Assembly (NCBI RefSeq): GCF_012927275.1
Contig: NZ_JABBGG010000010.1
Coordinates: forward strand, 62,001 to 126,000
Origin: Massilia polaris
GTDB lineage: Bacteria > Pseudomonadota > Gammaproteobacteria > Burkholderiales > Burkholderiaceae_D
Length of the DNA: 64,000 nt
Reading direction: 5' to 3'
Shown here: piece by piece, positions 1-8,196 of the stretch
Position numbering within the stretch: the first letter of the stretch is position 1
Layout of the letters: each line of letters begins with the position of its first letter
Notes under the pieces: generated by a model
The model's database searches: none
The model's input: the letters and a program-made list of their open reading frames with translations, nothing else
Told to the model about the DNA's origin: nothing
Made by a program: the position numbers and the translations under genes

Positions 1-1
1 C

Positions 2-412
2 CGGCCGGTGAAAGTGGAAGTGGCGTGCGCGGACGATCTCCATCTGGAGAGCTTCCCGGGCGCGGTGTCGCAGATCGTCACCAACATGGTGATGAATTCG
101 CTGGTGCACGGGTACCAGCGCGAACAGGCGGGCAAGATCCGGATTTCGGCGGTGCTGGAGGACGATACGGTGGTGTTCGAGTACAGCGACGATGGCGCCG
201 GGATGGAGCCGGAGATGCTGGCCAAGCTGTTCGACCCGTTCTTTACGACGCGGCGCGGGCAGGGCGGCAGCGGGCTTGGCGCGCACATTTTGTACAACCT
301 CGCGACCGGGCCGCTGGGCGGGACCGTGAAGGTGGAAAGCGCGCCGGGGATGGGGCTGCAGTATGCGTTGCGGTTCCCGCGCAGCAGGCGGGAAGTGAAG
401 GCCGCGGCGTAA
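2..412 (+). CDS. Sensor histidine kinase, C-terminal ATP-binding part (cut by window edge)
   Basis: About 137 residues are visible and the frame is open to the left edge, so the start and the sensor and dimerisation domains lie outside the window. What remains is a HATPase_c domain: N box around NMVMNSLVHG, G1 box DDGAGM, F box FDPFFTTRR and G2 box GSGLGAHIL. All nucleotide-binding boxes are present, so the catalytic half looks functional. The protein would phosphorylate its own histidine and pass the phosphate to a response regulator. It ends in a short Arg/Lys/Ala tail. It converges on the HD-GYP regulator at 447-1952, so the two are not one operon, and partnership between them is only a guess. 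Confidence 0.88.
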   Translation, partial: RPVKVEVACADDLHLESFPGAVSQIVTNMVMNSLVHGYQREQAGKIRISAVLEDDTVVFEYSDDGAGMEPEMLAKLFDPFFTTRRGQGGSGLGAHILYNLATGPLGGTVKVESAPGMGLQYALRFPRSRREVKAAA

Positions 413-417
413 ACGTC

Positions 418-444
418 GTCGTTCCCGCCAATGGCGGGAACGAC
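418..444. terminator. Perfect 12-bp hairpin between convergent genes
   Basis: Two 12-base arms (418-429 and 433-444, left arm GTCGTTCCCGCC) are perfect inverted copies around a 3-base AAT loop. The hairpin lies between the TAA of the kinase and the stop of the HD-GYP gene. There is no T-run, so it is either a bidirectional terminator that does not depend on a U-tract or a REP-like dispersed palindrome. Confidence 0.5.
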
Positions 445-446
445 CG

Positions 447-1952
447 TCAGTCCGGCCAGTTGCGGTTGATTTCCTGCGCCTTGTCGATATTCTGGATCAA
501 CAACTCGACATATTGCGGGTCAAGGTGGCGTCCGGCGACTTCGCGCATGTGGCCAACGACCTGCTCGATCGGCCATGCTTCCTTGTAGCAGCGCTTGTGG
601 CTCAGCGCATCGAACACGTCGGCCACCGCCACAATGCGTGCATACTTGTGGATGTCTTTGCCCTTCAGGCCTTGCGGATAGCCGCTGCCATCGTACTTTT
701 CATGGTGCTGGTGCGCGATCACCGCGGCCGCCTTCAGGATCGGCCGCGTCGAGCCATCGAGGATCGACAGCCCCACCGTCGGGTGCTGCTTCATGATTTC
801 CCACTCGTCCGGCGACAGCGCGCCAGGCTTGAGCAGCACCGCGTCCGGCGTGGCGATCTTGCCGATGTCGTGCATCGGCGCGGCGTGCATCAGCACCGCC
901 GTTTCGTCGTCCGGCAAGCCGGATGCCTGCGCCAGCAGGTGGCAGACCTGCGACATGCGGCGCACGTGGTTGCCGGCTTCGTTCGAACGCGATTCGACCA
1001 CGTCGCCGAGGCGCAGAATCAGTTCGGCCTGGGTATCGGTAATCTCCTGGGTCAGCAGGATGTTGTCGAAAGCGATCGCGACGCCGGAGCAGAAGACTTC
1101 CAGCAACTGCGCGTCGATTTCGGAGATTTCTTCCACGCCCTTGAGCACCAGCAGCGATGCCTTGCCGCTGCTGTTCGGGAAGTAGCCGACGTAGGTGTCA
1201 CCCTGCAGCTTGGATATCCGGTTGCTGCGCGCCTCGTCGAGCTGGGCCATCAGTTCAGGCCCGAGCATCTCTTCGCCGATATCGCCGATCTGCGCGAGGA
1301 CTTCGTATTCGGCGTCGCCGGCCAGGATGCTGGCACCGGAAATGCGCAGCAGCATGCTTTGCTCAAGGCGCAGCAGCGCCACGACCTGCTGCAGCAAGCC
1401 GCTGGCGAAGTCCTTCAGGTTGCGCTGCTGGAAAATGTGGGCCGAGGCGGCGATCACGCGCTCGAGGCCTTCGCGGTAGGTCAGCTGCACGCGGCGGGCG
1501 TCTTCCACCTTCATGATGTCGCGGTAGGCGCGCAGCGCGGCGAAGGTGGTGGTGAACAGCTTGGTGCGATCGAGCTCGGTCTTTTCCTTGTAGTCGTTGA
1601 TGTCGTAGTTGACGATCACGCGCTCTTCCGGCGCCTGGCCCGGCTGGCCGGTGCGCAGCACGATACGGGTAAAGGTGTTGTTCAGGTCTTCGCGCATCCA
1701 GCGCGCCACTTCGAGGCCGCTGTCTTCGTTCTCCATCACCACGTCGAGGAACACCAGCGCGATGTCCGATTCACGCGCCAGCACTTCCTTGGCTTCCGTG
1801 CCGCTGTAGGCGTGCAGGAAGGAAAGGGCGCGGCCATCGAGCCGGAACCGGTTGAGCGTGAGCTTGGTAATGTCGTGGATATCGGGCTCGTCGTCGACGA
1901 GCAGGATTTTCCACGGCGCTAGCTTAGGCGTAGCAGAGGACAAGAATGACAT
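447..1952 (-). CDS. Response regulator with REC, DUF3369 and HD-GYP domains (c-di-GMP phosphodiesterase)
   Basis: 501 residues from the chosen ATG at 1952. An in-frame upstream start at 2171 exists, but the added residues are not conserved-looking and would run through the promoter region. Order: receiver domain (about 13-140) with KILLVDDEPD and phospho-acceptor Asp in FLDVVM; DUF3369 (about 150-310); HD-GYP (about 320-490) with the metal-binding HD in MHDIGK and the GYP loop in YDGSGYPQGLKG. All diagnostic catalytic residues are present, so an active cyclic di-GMP phosphodiesterase of the RpfG type is predicted, acting in the cytoplasm under control of a phosphorelay. A promoter-like sequence lies 74 bases upstream. 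No cognate kinase is transcribed with it. Confidence 0.93.
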   Translation of the reverse strand: MSFLSSATPKLAPWKILLVDDEPDIHDITKLTLNRFRLDGRALSFLHAYSGTEAKEVLARESDIALVFLDVVMENEDSGLEVARWMREDLNNTFTRIVLRTGQPGQAPEERVIVNYDINDYKEKTELDRTKLFTTTFAALRAYRDIMKVEDARRVQLTYREGLERVIAASAHIFQQRNLKDFASGLLQQVVALLRLEQSMLLRISGASILAGDAEYEVLAQIGDIGEEMLGPELMAQLDEARSNRISKLQGDTYVGYFPNSSGKASLLVLKGVEEISEIDAQLLEVFCSGVAIAFDNILLTQEITDTQAELILRLGDVVESRSNEAGNHVRRMSQVCHLLAQASGLPDDETAVLMHAAPMHDIGKIATPDAVLLKPGALSPDEWEIMKQHPTVGLSILDGSTRPILKAAAVIAHQHHEKYDGSGYPQGLKGKDIHKYARIVAVADVFDALSHKRCYKEAWPIEQVVGHMREVAGRHLDPQYVELLIQNIDKAQEINRNWPD

Positions 1953-2025
1953 GATTGCGATTCCGGTAATGTTTCGACTATACGCTACGGCCGCAACAGG
2001 CATTAAACGGCCGACTTTCCCTTCG

Positions 2026-2054
2026 ATTGTAGTATGACCCCACTCTATTAACAA
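2026..2054 (-). promoter_or_regulatory. Sigma-70-like promoter for the HD-GYP regulator
   Basis: On the minus strand, TTGTTA (2054-2049) and TACAAT (2031-2026) are separated by exactly 17 bases. Each is close to the TTGACA/TATAAT consensus. It points at the ATG at 1952 with a leader of roughly 70 bases. Read by eye; no experimental support. Confidence 0.5.
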
Positions 2055-2250
2055 CAGGCAATAGTCGTGCTTTATGTAGAATGAGACATTGTTTTGCAGG
2101 ATTTGCGTCGTTGTATTGACGAGCGGCGCAAAGACGACCGGTACGGCGCATAACATTTCGATACAAAACACGACATTTCGTCGCTAACGGCATGCACTGA
2201 AACGGCGTATATTGGGATGAGGAACAAACGAATTTTGAAAGGAAACCAGC

Positions 2251-2739
2251 ATGAAAACCGCGATCAAGGGCCTGGCCCTGGCCAGCCTCGTGCTGATGTC
2301 GTCCGGCAGCGCATTCGCCGGCGTCACGGTAAGGTTTGCGCAGCCCCAGAATTATTCGGACCTGCCGTTCGCATCATGGGACCGCAAGCAGGTCCTGGAC
2401 GACCTGACCGAACACTTCCAGAAGCTGGCGGAAACGCTGCCCCCGGGCGTGGACCTGAACGTCGAGGTGCTCGATATCGACCTGGCCGGCCGCATCCATC
2501 ACCGCCGCGCGAATGAAATCCGGGTGCTGCGCGGCGGCGCCGACTGGCCGATCATCCACTTGCGCTATTCAGTGACGCAGAATGGCGAGGTGGTCGCCAG
2601 TGGCGATGAGCGGCTGCGCGACATGATGTATCTCGACACCCTGCGCAACCGCTATTCGACCGGCGATCCGCTGCGCTACGAGAAGCACATGATCGACGAG
2701 TGGTTCAGCAAGAAAATCGCGCCGAAGCGCATCGGCTAG
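2251..2739 (+). CDS. Exported DUF3016 family protein
   Basis: 162 residues. A clear signal peptide (about 1-23, cleavage after SAFA) is followed by a compact domain that I recognise as DUF3016, with the conserved-looking core VLDIDLAGR near the middle and a C-terminal YEKHMIDEWF. Function of the family is unknown; it is periplasmic or outer-membrane associated. An AAAGGA ribosome site sits about 9 bases before the ATG. It is a single gene, divergent from the HD-GYP regulator and convergent with the next gene. Length fits the family. Confidence 0.82.
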   Translation: MKTAIKGLALASLVLMSSGSAFAGVTVRFAQPQNYSDLPFASWDRKQVLDDLTEHFQKLAETLPPGVDLNVEVLDIDLAGRIHHRRANEIRVLRGGADWPIIHLRYSVTQNGEVVASGDERLRDMMYLDTLRNRYSTGDPLRYEKHMIDEWFSKKIAPKRIG

Positions 2740-2757
2740 GCGCGGCGTCGATGAAAA

Positions 2758-2780
2758 CCGGGTATCCATCAGGTACCCGG
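2758..2780. terminator. Hairpin between convergent genes
   Basis: Arms CCGGGTA (2758-2764) and TACCCGG (2774-2780) enclose a 9-base loop, just after the DUF3016 stop and just before the stop of the convergent exported protein. A T-rich stretch follows only loosely. Likely a bidirectional terminator. Confidence 0.45.
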
Positions 2781-2787
2781 CGTTGTC

Positions 2788-3687
2788 TTACTTGTTTTCG
2801 TCCTTGCGCATTTCCATCCGTACCCGCGCATCCGTGACCGTGTAGTCCGCTGGCACCGCGAACAGCGTCGCTGCCGGCTCTTCACGTTTCAGGTTTTCCA
2901 GGCGATAGGTGTTCTCGCCGGTGCGCGGGTCGCTGTGTTTCGTGTACACCGTCACCTGCAGTTCCGGCGAATACCAGGTCTCCTGCGAGACGGCGATCGG
3001 ATTGCGGTTGCCCAGTTCGCCGGCCGGGATCTCGTAGCTGCGCCTTTTCCCTTCCGCCTTGACGGCGCCAAATTCGCGCGTGCCGAGGTCGCGCGTGACC
3101 GCCTTGGACGACCATTCGCGGTCGCCGAACGCGCCGGCGATCGCCGTGCCGAGCCCGAAGCCATGGCCATGCTCTCCGGTGGCGCGCTCGATGCGCTTGA
3201 CGATGATCGCCTCGCGCCCGGCCGCGTCTGCCGGCAATTTGCCTTCCTTGCGCAGCTGCGCAATGCGTTCGCGTGCTTGCTCGCGCGCCGCCGCCGCCAT
3301 TTCGCGTGCCGCGCCGATGCGGGTGGCGGTCTTGTCGCGGGGACGCAGCACGTAAGTGACGCCGTCGGCGTCGCGGATCGTGATGTTGCGCACCTCGCCG
3401 TCCGGCAAAGCCATTTCGCGGCGCGTGCGGCCGGCGCTGTCGCGGTACACCGTGGTGGTATTGCGCACCGTGATCTGGTTGCCGTCGGGCAGGGATTGCA
3501 CCTTTTCCGAAATGGCCTGCGCCGAGTACGGCGCGTTTTTGACAATCTTCCCTTCGTGGACCATCAAGGGACTGGCGAGGGCGACGGCGCGGGCGCGCGC
3601 CAGCGCCACCGGCGCCGGGGATGGGTTTGCCATCGCCGGCAGGCAGGCGGCCATCAATATTGCGAGTACAAGTTTATTGGTCTTCAT
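2788..3687 (-). CDS. Exported protein of unknown function, third gene of the ECF sigma operon
   Basis: 299 residues with a signal peptide (about 1-21, cleavage after AMA). The mature part is beta-rich, with repeated short strands such as ITVRNTTTVYRD and VTYVLRPRDK. A central helical Ala/Arg/Glu-rich segment (about 125-160) follows. The overall look resembles periplasmic LolA/RseB-like folds, but I see no diagnostic motif, so function is unassigned. It starts 23 bases after the stop of the anti-sigma-like gene on the same strand, so it is probably co-transcribed with the sigma factor. It could be the envelope target or a sensor that feeds the membrane protein upstream. Confidence 0.75.
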   Translation of the reverse strand: MKTNKLVLAILMAACLPAMANPSPAPVALARARAVALASPLMVHEGKIVKNAPYSAQAISEKVQSLPDGNQITVRNTTTVYRDSAGRTRREMALPDGEVRNITIRDADGVTYVLRPRDKTATRIGAAREMAAAAREQARERIAQLRKEGKLPADAAGREAIIVKRIERATGEHGHGFGLGTAIAGAFGDREWSSKAVTRDLGTREFGAVKAEGKRRSYEIPAGELGNRNPIAVSQETWYSPELQVTVYTKHSDPRTGENTYRLENLKREEPAATLFAVPADYTVTDARVRMEMRKDENK

Positions 3688-3710
3688 GTCATCCTCAATT
3701 GGTGGGGTGG

Positions 3711-4175
3711 TTATTCGGTCGATGTCAGCCGCAGCGCCAGCGGGTCGCCGTCGGCGCTGACCAGCATTTCCGCGAGCACGGTGTCGCCCGCGTTTTCAGG
3801 CGTGACCGGCACGCCGAGGCTGGCCAGTTCCATGCGCGGCACCTCGGTTTCGATCATGCGCGGGTTCGGTTCGCTTTCGATGCGTTCGAGCGATTCGAGC
3901 GCGATGAAAAAACCGGCTTCGTCGCGTTGGAGCAGTCCGTCGGCCGCGCGAAGCGGCGCTTTGAGGACCACGATGGCGGCCACGGCCAGCATCGCCACAG
4001 CACCGGCGCCGGCGAACGCCAGGCGCGGGATACGCTGGTGCCAGCGGGTACGCACATGCTGCCGGGCGAATGCGGCCATCAGTTCTTTCTCGACGCAGCG
4101 CGGGGCGTCGATGTCGTCCATCGCGTTGCGCAGGGTGCCGAGTGGGCCGTCGAGGCCGTCGTTGCGGGTATCCAT
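3711..4175 (-). CDS. Single-span membrane protein, probable anti-sigma factor
   Basis: 154 residues. An N-terminal cytoplasmic segment of about 48 residues is followed by one membrane span (about 50-70, AGAVAMLAVAAIVVL) and a C-terminal periplasmic part. This topology, and its place 14 bases after the sigma-factor stop on the same strand, are those of a regulator that holds an ECF sigma factor at the membrane. The zinc-binding HxxxCxxC anti-sigma motif is absent; only one Cys (RCVEKE) is seen. It would therefore be a non-ZAS type, and the assignment rests on context. Confidence 0.62.
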   Translation of the reverse strand: MDTRNDGLDGPLGTLRNAMDDIDAPRCVEKELMAAFARQHVRTRWHQRIPRLAFAGAGAVAMLAVAAIVVLKAPLRAADGLLQRDEAGFFIALESLERIESEPNPRMIETEVPRMELASLGVPVTPENAGDTVLAEMLVSADGDPLALRLTSTE

Positions 4176-4189
4176 ATGTTCTCCAATGC

Positions 4190-4777
4190 TCAGGCGTTGA
4201 TGGTGCCGGGGTGGTGCGCGCCCAGCCGTTTAGCGAGCAGGGCGCGGCCGCGCGACAGGCGCGAACGGACCGTCCCGATGTCCACCTGGCAGATCGCGGC
4301 GATCTCCTGGTAGGACAGGTCGTGCATTTCATAGAGGATGAGCGCGTCGCGGTAGTGCGGCGCCAGCTGGGCCAGCGCGCGGCGCACGTCGTCAGCCAGT
4401 TCGTTGCTCAGCATGCGCGCCAGCGGTTCGGCGTTGCTGTCGCCATCGGCGTCCTCGTCGCCGTCCCCGGTTTCGGGCAGGCTGCCGGTGCGGCCGCGCG
4501 CCTGTTCGTGCCTGAGGATCAGCTTGCGCGCCACGCCGAACAGGAAATGCTGGAGCTGGCCGCGCAGCGGGTCGAAGCGCAGGGCGTCGGTTAGCACGCC
4601 CATGAAGACTTCCTGTACCACGTCGGCAGCCGTGTCGGGCGAACCGCTGCGCAGCACGGCGAAGCGGTAGAGCGGGCCCTGGTGGCGCCGGTACAGCGCC
4701 TGGAAGGCGGCCGCCGTCCCGCTGCGCATCTGGCGCAGCAGTTCGGCGTCGGGGATGGGGGTGGGGGTGGTGGTCAT
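4190..4777 (-). CDS. RNA polymerase sigma factor, ECF family
   Basis: 195 residues. Region 2 is at about 20-90 (AFQALYRRHQGPLYRFA, then DVVQEVF and a FLFGVARKLI stretch). An acidic linker of about 25 residues (GDGDEDADGD) follows. Region 4 is at about 130-185 with the helix-turn-helix LSYQEIAAICQVDIGTVRSR. It directs RNA polymerase to a small regulon, normally including its own operon. It heads a three-gene unit with the probable anti-sigma factor and the exported protein. The acidic linker between regions 2 and 4 is longer than usual. Confidence 0.93.
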   Translation of the reverse strand: MTTTPTPIPDAELLRQMRSGTAAAFQALYRRHQGPLYRFAVLRSGSPDTAADVVQEVFMGVLTDALRFDPLRGQLQHFLFGVARKLILRHEQARGRTGSLPETGDGDEDADGDSNAEPLARMLSNELADDVRRALAQLAPHYRDALILYEMHDLSYQEIAAICQVDIGTVRSRLSRGRALLAKRLGAHHPGTINA

Positions 4778-4853
4778 CGTCGTCTTCTTTAACTGTATTC
4801 CCGGCTCGCGGCCAAAAAGTTCCAGTTATTTTTACGGCGATGGCGTGGACGGG

Positions 4854-5297
4854 CTAGTCGATCCAGTTGACCCGGCTGAACTTGTTGCGGAATTCTTCCG
4901 GCATGGCGACCACCTGGCTGGTCTTGTAGTTGAAGAAGACAAAGCCGGACTTGGCCATGGCGACCAGCACCTTGTCCCTGGGACGGGTGACCCGGAAGGT
5001 GATGTCGCCGCCGTATTTGTTGAAGTCCATGACGCCCACTTCGAACAGCAGCTGGTCGCGCGCGTGCGCTTCGGCGCGGTAGGTGGTGGCCAGGTCGGTG
5101 ACGATGATGCCGGTGCCGTCGCGCTCGGTCTCGGGCACGCCGAATTCGAACAGGAAGCGCGCGCGTGCCTCGGAAATCATCGAGATCATCGAATCGTTGC
5201 CGAGGTGGTTGCCGGCGTTGATGTCGGTGACCCTGACGGTCAGCGGTGTTGTGTAGTAATACTGGTCTTCGGGAAAATCCAGGTGCAGACGGGCCAT
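4854..5297 (-). CDS. Hot-dog fold acyl-CoA thioesterase
   Basis: 147 residues from the ATG at 5297. A longer in-frame start at 5375 would overlap the 3' end of the upstream dehydrogenase gene and adds unlikely residues, and an AAGAGA-type ribosome site precedes 5297. The motif VTDINAGNHLGNDSMI matches the YbgC/FcbC (4-hydroxybenzoyl-CoA thioesterase-like) catalytic region with its early Asp. The family hydrolyses acyl-CoA thioesters in the cytoplasm; the substrate cannot be told. It lies 31 bases after the sugar dehydrogenase on the same strand. Confidence 0.82.
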   Translation of the reverse strand: MARLHLDFPEDQYYYTTPLTVRVTDINAGNHLGNDSMISMISEARARFLFEFGVPETERDGTGIIVTDLATTYRAEAHARDQLLFEVGVMDFNKYGGDITFRVTRPRDKVLVAMAKSGFVFFNYKTSQVVAMPEEFRNKFSRVNWID

Positions 5298-5328
5298 GTG
5301 GGTCTCTTGCAGTTGTGCGGAGTCAATT

Positions 5329-6780
5329 TTAGCTTGCCGGCGCGGAAGTCCGGATAATTTTATGCACCCGGCCATCCGCGCCGACGATGTACAGTTCGCC
5401 GTCGGCGTCGCGGCCGAAGGAAACGACGTTGCCGATGACGGGGATGTTCCAGTCCACCGGCTCGCGCACGCCGTTGCCGGTGCCGGTAGCCTGCAGGCTC
5501 TTCAGGTAGCCGCCGCAGAAGTCCGAGTAGAAGTAGCGCCCGGCCAGCTCGGGGATCGCCTGGCCGCGGTAGACGTAGCCGCCGATGATCGAGCAGCCGT
5601 TGATGTCGTTGGTGCCGTGGTCGTATTCGTAGGCCGGCAAGGTCAGTGCCGCCTGGTTGCAGGTGGCGGTGCCGAAGCACAAGGTGCCTTCCATCAGGTT
5701 CCAGCCGTAGTTCAGCGCCCCCTGCGACAGGGTGGCGAGGTTGACTTCCTCGCGCCGGTCCTGGCCGGCGTCGGCGATGTACAGGCCGCTCGTATCGAAG
5801 GCGAAGCGCCACGGGTTGCGCAGGCCGCTGGCCCAGATCTCGGCGCGGCGCCCGGTCTGGTTAATGTAGGGATTGCTCGGCGGGATCACGTAGCGCCGGG
5901 CGGCGGTGGCGTTGTTGACGTCCAGCCGCAGCATCTTGCCCAGCAGCGAACCGAGGTTCTGGCCGTTGCGCTGCGGATCGCCGGCGCCGCCGCCGTCGCC
6001 GGTGCCCAGGTACAGGAAGCCGTCCGGGCCGAACGCGGCCAGTCCGCCGTAGTGGTTGGTGAAGGCGGCGTGCGGGATGCCGATGATCTGCAGCGCCGAG
6101 GTGGCGTTGGCGACGTCGCGGTTAAGCGAGACGGTATAGCGGTCGACGACGATATTGCGGTCGAAGTCGGTGAAATAGACGAAGAACTGGCCGTTGGTGC
6201 TGAACTGCGGGTGGAAGGCCATCGACAGCAGGCCGCCTTCGCCCTGCATGTTGATACGCCCGGAGATGTCGAGGAAGGGCTGGGTCAGCATGCGGCCGTC
6301 GCGCAGGATGAGGATGCGGCCGCCGCGGTCGACGATGAACAGGCGGTCGTCGCCTTCGGGCGCGGCCACGAAGACGGCATTCTCGACGCGGGCGACCTCG
6401 CGCAGGCCGAGCGCCAGCGTGGCTGCAGTGTAGTTGACCGTGACCGTGGTGTTGACGCCGGCGGCAACGGCCACCGTCTGTTGCGCCGGCACAGGGGCGT
6501 AGGTGGTGCCGCCGCTGACCACGTTCGATGCGCTGACGGTGTAGTTGCCAGCGACAAGGCCGCTCAGGGTGGTGGTCTGGGTGATGTCGCGCGAATAGCC
6601 GGAGGGACCGGTGAGCTTGACCGGGCTGGTGACGCCTGAAGGCAGTCCCGCCAGGGTGACGGCCAGGCTGGCCGTGCCGGCCGGCGGCGGATCGTCCGGA
6701 TCGCCGCCACCGCCGCCGCATGCGGCCAGCAGGGAAAACGCAAACGACAGCAGGATGAAGCGCACACGATCGATCAGCAT
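5329..6780 (-). CDS. Lipoprotein, PQQ-dependent sugar dehydrogenase family (GSDH)
   Basis: 483 residues. A lipoprotein signal with lipobox LLAAC (Cys about 21) is followed by a Gly/Asp/Pro linker. An Ig-like or carboxypeptidase-regulatory-like beta domain comes next (about 36-115). The C-terminal six-bladed propeller (about 125-480) is recognisable by FHPQF, GPDGFLYLGTGDGG, GQNLGSLLGKMLRLDV and ASGLRNPWRFAFD. These are hallmarks of the glucose/sorbosone dehydrogenase family, including soluble aldose dehydrogenase YliI. It would oxidise sugars at the outer surface or in the periplasm using PQQ. No PQQ synthesis genes are in the window, so cofactor supply is unknown. Confidence 0.87.
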   Translation of the reverse strand: MLIDRVRFILLSFAFSLLAACGGGGGDPDDPPPAGTASLAVTLAGLPSGVTSPVKLTGPSGYSRDITQTTTLSGLVAGNYTVSASNVVSGGTTYAPVPAQQTVAVAAGVNTTVTVNYTAATLALGLREVARVENAVFVAAPEGDDRLFIVDRGGRILILRDGRMLTQPFLDISGRINMQGEGGLLSMAFHPQFSTNGQFFVYFTDFDRNIVVDRYTVSLNRDVANATSALQIIGIPHAAFTNHYGGLAAFGPDGFLYLGTGDGGGAGDPQRNGQNLGSLLGKMLRLDVNNATAARRYVIPPSNPYINQTGRRAEIWASGLRNPWRFAFDTSGLYIADAGQDRREEVNLATLSQGALNYGWNLMEGTLCFGTATCNQAALTLPAYEYDHGTNDINGCSIIGGYVYRGQAIPELAGRYFYSDFCGGYLKSLQATGTGNGVREPVDWNIPVIGNVVSFGRDADGELYIVGADGRVHKIIRTSAPAS

Positions 6781-6885
6781 CTGGTTCTCCGTAGGGCAGG
6801 ATGGAAGCTGTGTCCAGCAGCCAGTTTACCGCTTTTTTGGCGGCAGGCGTCGCGGAAATGACGCGGCCTTTGGCCGCGTCGACGG

Positions 6886-8181
6886 TCAGCGCGTCAAGCG
6901 GTAGATAAAGATGGCGGTGCGGATCGCCGCGCGCTCGATCGACGCCAGCTCCAGGTCTTCGGACGGCGAATGGGCGCCGCTGCCGGTAGCGCCGATACCG
7001 TCGAGGCTGTCGACGTAGGGCGCCACGAACTGGATGTCGCCGGCGCCGCGCAGGCCGGCCGGCACGGCGGCAATGGCGCCGAGGCCGGCGTCGTCGCTGG
7101 CCTGGGAGTACAGTTCAAGCACCTTCAGGTTGCCGGCCGTGACCGCCATCGGCGGGTAGGATTCGTCGAAGGTGATGCTGGCGCTGGTGCCCGGCAGGCT
7201 TTGCGCGACGATGGCGCGCATTTTCTCGTGGGCGCGGTCGCGCTGGACCGTGTCGAGGTAGCGCAGGTCGCCCTTGACGGTGACGGCGTTGGCGATCACG
7301 TTGGTCTTGCCGAACGCGGTGCCGCGCGAGCCGGTGTCGTCGTAGCCGACCTGGGTGCCGCCGAGAATCACGCCGGGATTGAAGGTCAGGTCCGGCTCGA
7401 TGACGTGCTGGCGGAAGCCATCGAGGATGCGCGCGGCCTCGTAGACTGCGCCGTAGCCGGCGCGCTCGCTGAAGATGCCCGACGAATGCCCTTGTTTGCC
7501 GTGCACTTCGAGTGCGAAGCCGGACGATGAACGGCGCCCGACGGTGGCGGTGGCGCGCCCTTCCTTGTCGAGCACGGTACCCTCGAAGGCCAGCGCGATA
7601 TCGCTCCTTTTCGCCAGCGCAATCATGTCGGCGCGCGAGACGTCCTTCGGATCGCCCGCATCTTCTTCGTCGCCGGTGAACATGACGGCGATATTCGTGT
7701 TGTCGAGCGCGCCGGCCTTGTGCAGGGCGCGCAAGGCCTCGATGACGACGACGTTGCCGCCCTTCATATCGGACACGCCCTGGCCGCTGACCCGGTCGCC
7801 GTTGAGCTGCCACTTCTGCACCGGGCTGTCGGGCTCGAAGACGGTGTCGAGGTGGCCGAGCAGCAGCAGGCGCTTGCCCTGGCTGCCTTCACGCGTGGCG
7901 ACCAGGTGGCCGGCGCGCTGCATCGCGGCCGGCATGTCGATCCAGCGCGTCTTGAAGCCCAACTGGTCGAGCTCGGTGCGGAACACCTTGCCCACGGCGC
8001 GCACGCCGGCATGGTTCATGGTGCCGCTGTTGATGTTGACGCTGCGTTCGAGCAGGCCCAGCGCCGCGGCCGAGCGCGCCCGGACTTCGGCGACGATGCG
8101 CTCCTCGACCGGCGACAGCTGCTGGGCGCACGCGGTGCTGGCGGAAAGAAAGGTAATCAGGGCAAGGGCGCAGCGTTTCAT
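6886..8181 (-). CDS. Exported M20 family metallopeptidase
   Basis: 431 residues from ATG 8181; an in-frame ATG five codons earlier (8196) directly abuts the MFS stop and is an alternative. A signal peptide (about 1-20, to ACAQ) is followed by the M20 zinc core: LLLGHLDTVF with the His/Asp pair, DMKGGNVVVIEAL, and FTGDEEDAG with the catalytic Glu. The usual dimerisation insert follows (GKQGHSSGIFSERAG). C-terminal GATGSGAHSPSEDLE carries the last metal ligand. Exported carboxypeptidase or aminoacylase-like hydrolysis of peptides is expected. It follows the MFS gene without a gap and is probably co-expressed with it. Confidence 0.9.
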   Translation of the reverse strand: MKRCALALITFLSASTACAQQLSPVEERIVAEVRARSAAALGLLERSVNINSGTMNHAGVRAVGKVFRTELDQLGFKTRWIDMPAAMQRAGHLVATREGSQGKRLLLLGHLDTVFEPDSPVQKWQLNGDRVSGQGVSDMKGGNVVVIEALRALHKAGALDNTNIAVMFTGDEEDAGDPKDVSRADMIALAKRSDIALAFEGTVLDKEGRATATVGRRSSSGFALEVHGKQGHSSGIFSERAGYGAVYEAARILDGFRQHVIEPDLTFNPGVILGGTQVGYDDTGSRGTAFGKTNVIANAVTVKGDLRYLDTVQRDRAHEKMRAIVAQSLPGTSASITFDESYPPMAVTAGNLKVLELYSQASDDAGLGAIAAVPAGLRGAGDIQFVAPYVDSLDGIGATGSGAHSPSEDLELASIERAAIRTAIFIYRLTR

Positions 8182-8196
8182 GGGCGGGGTTTCCAT

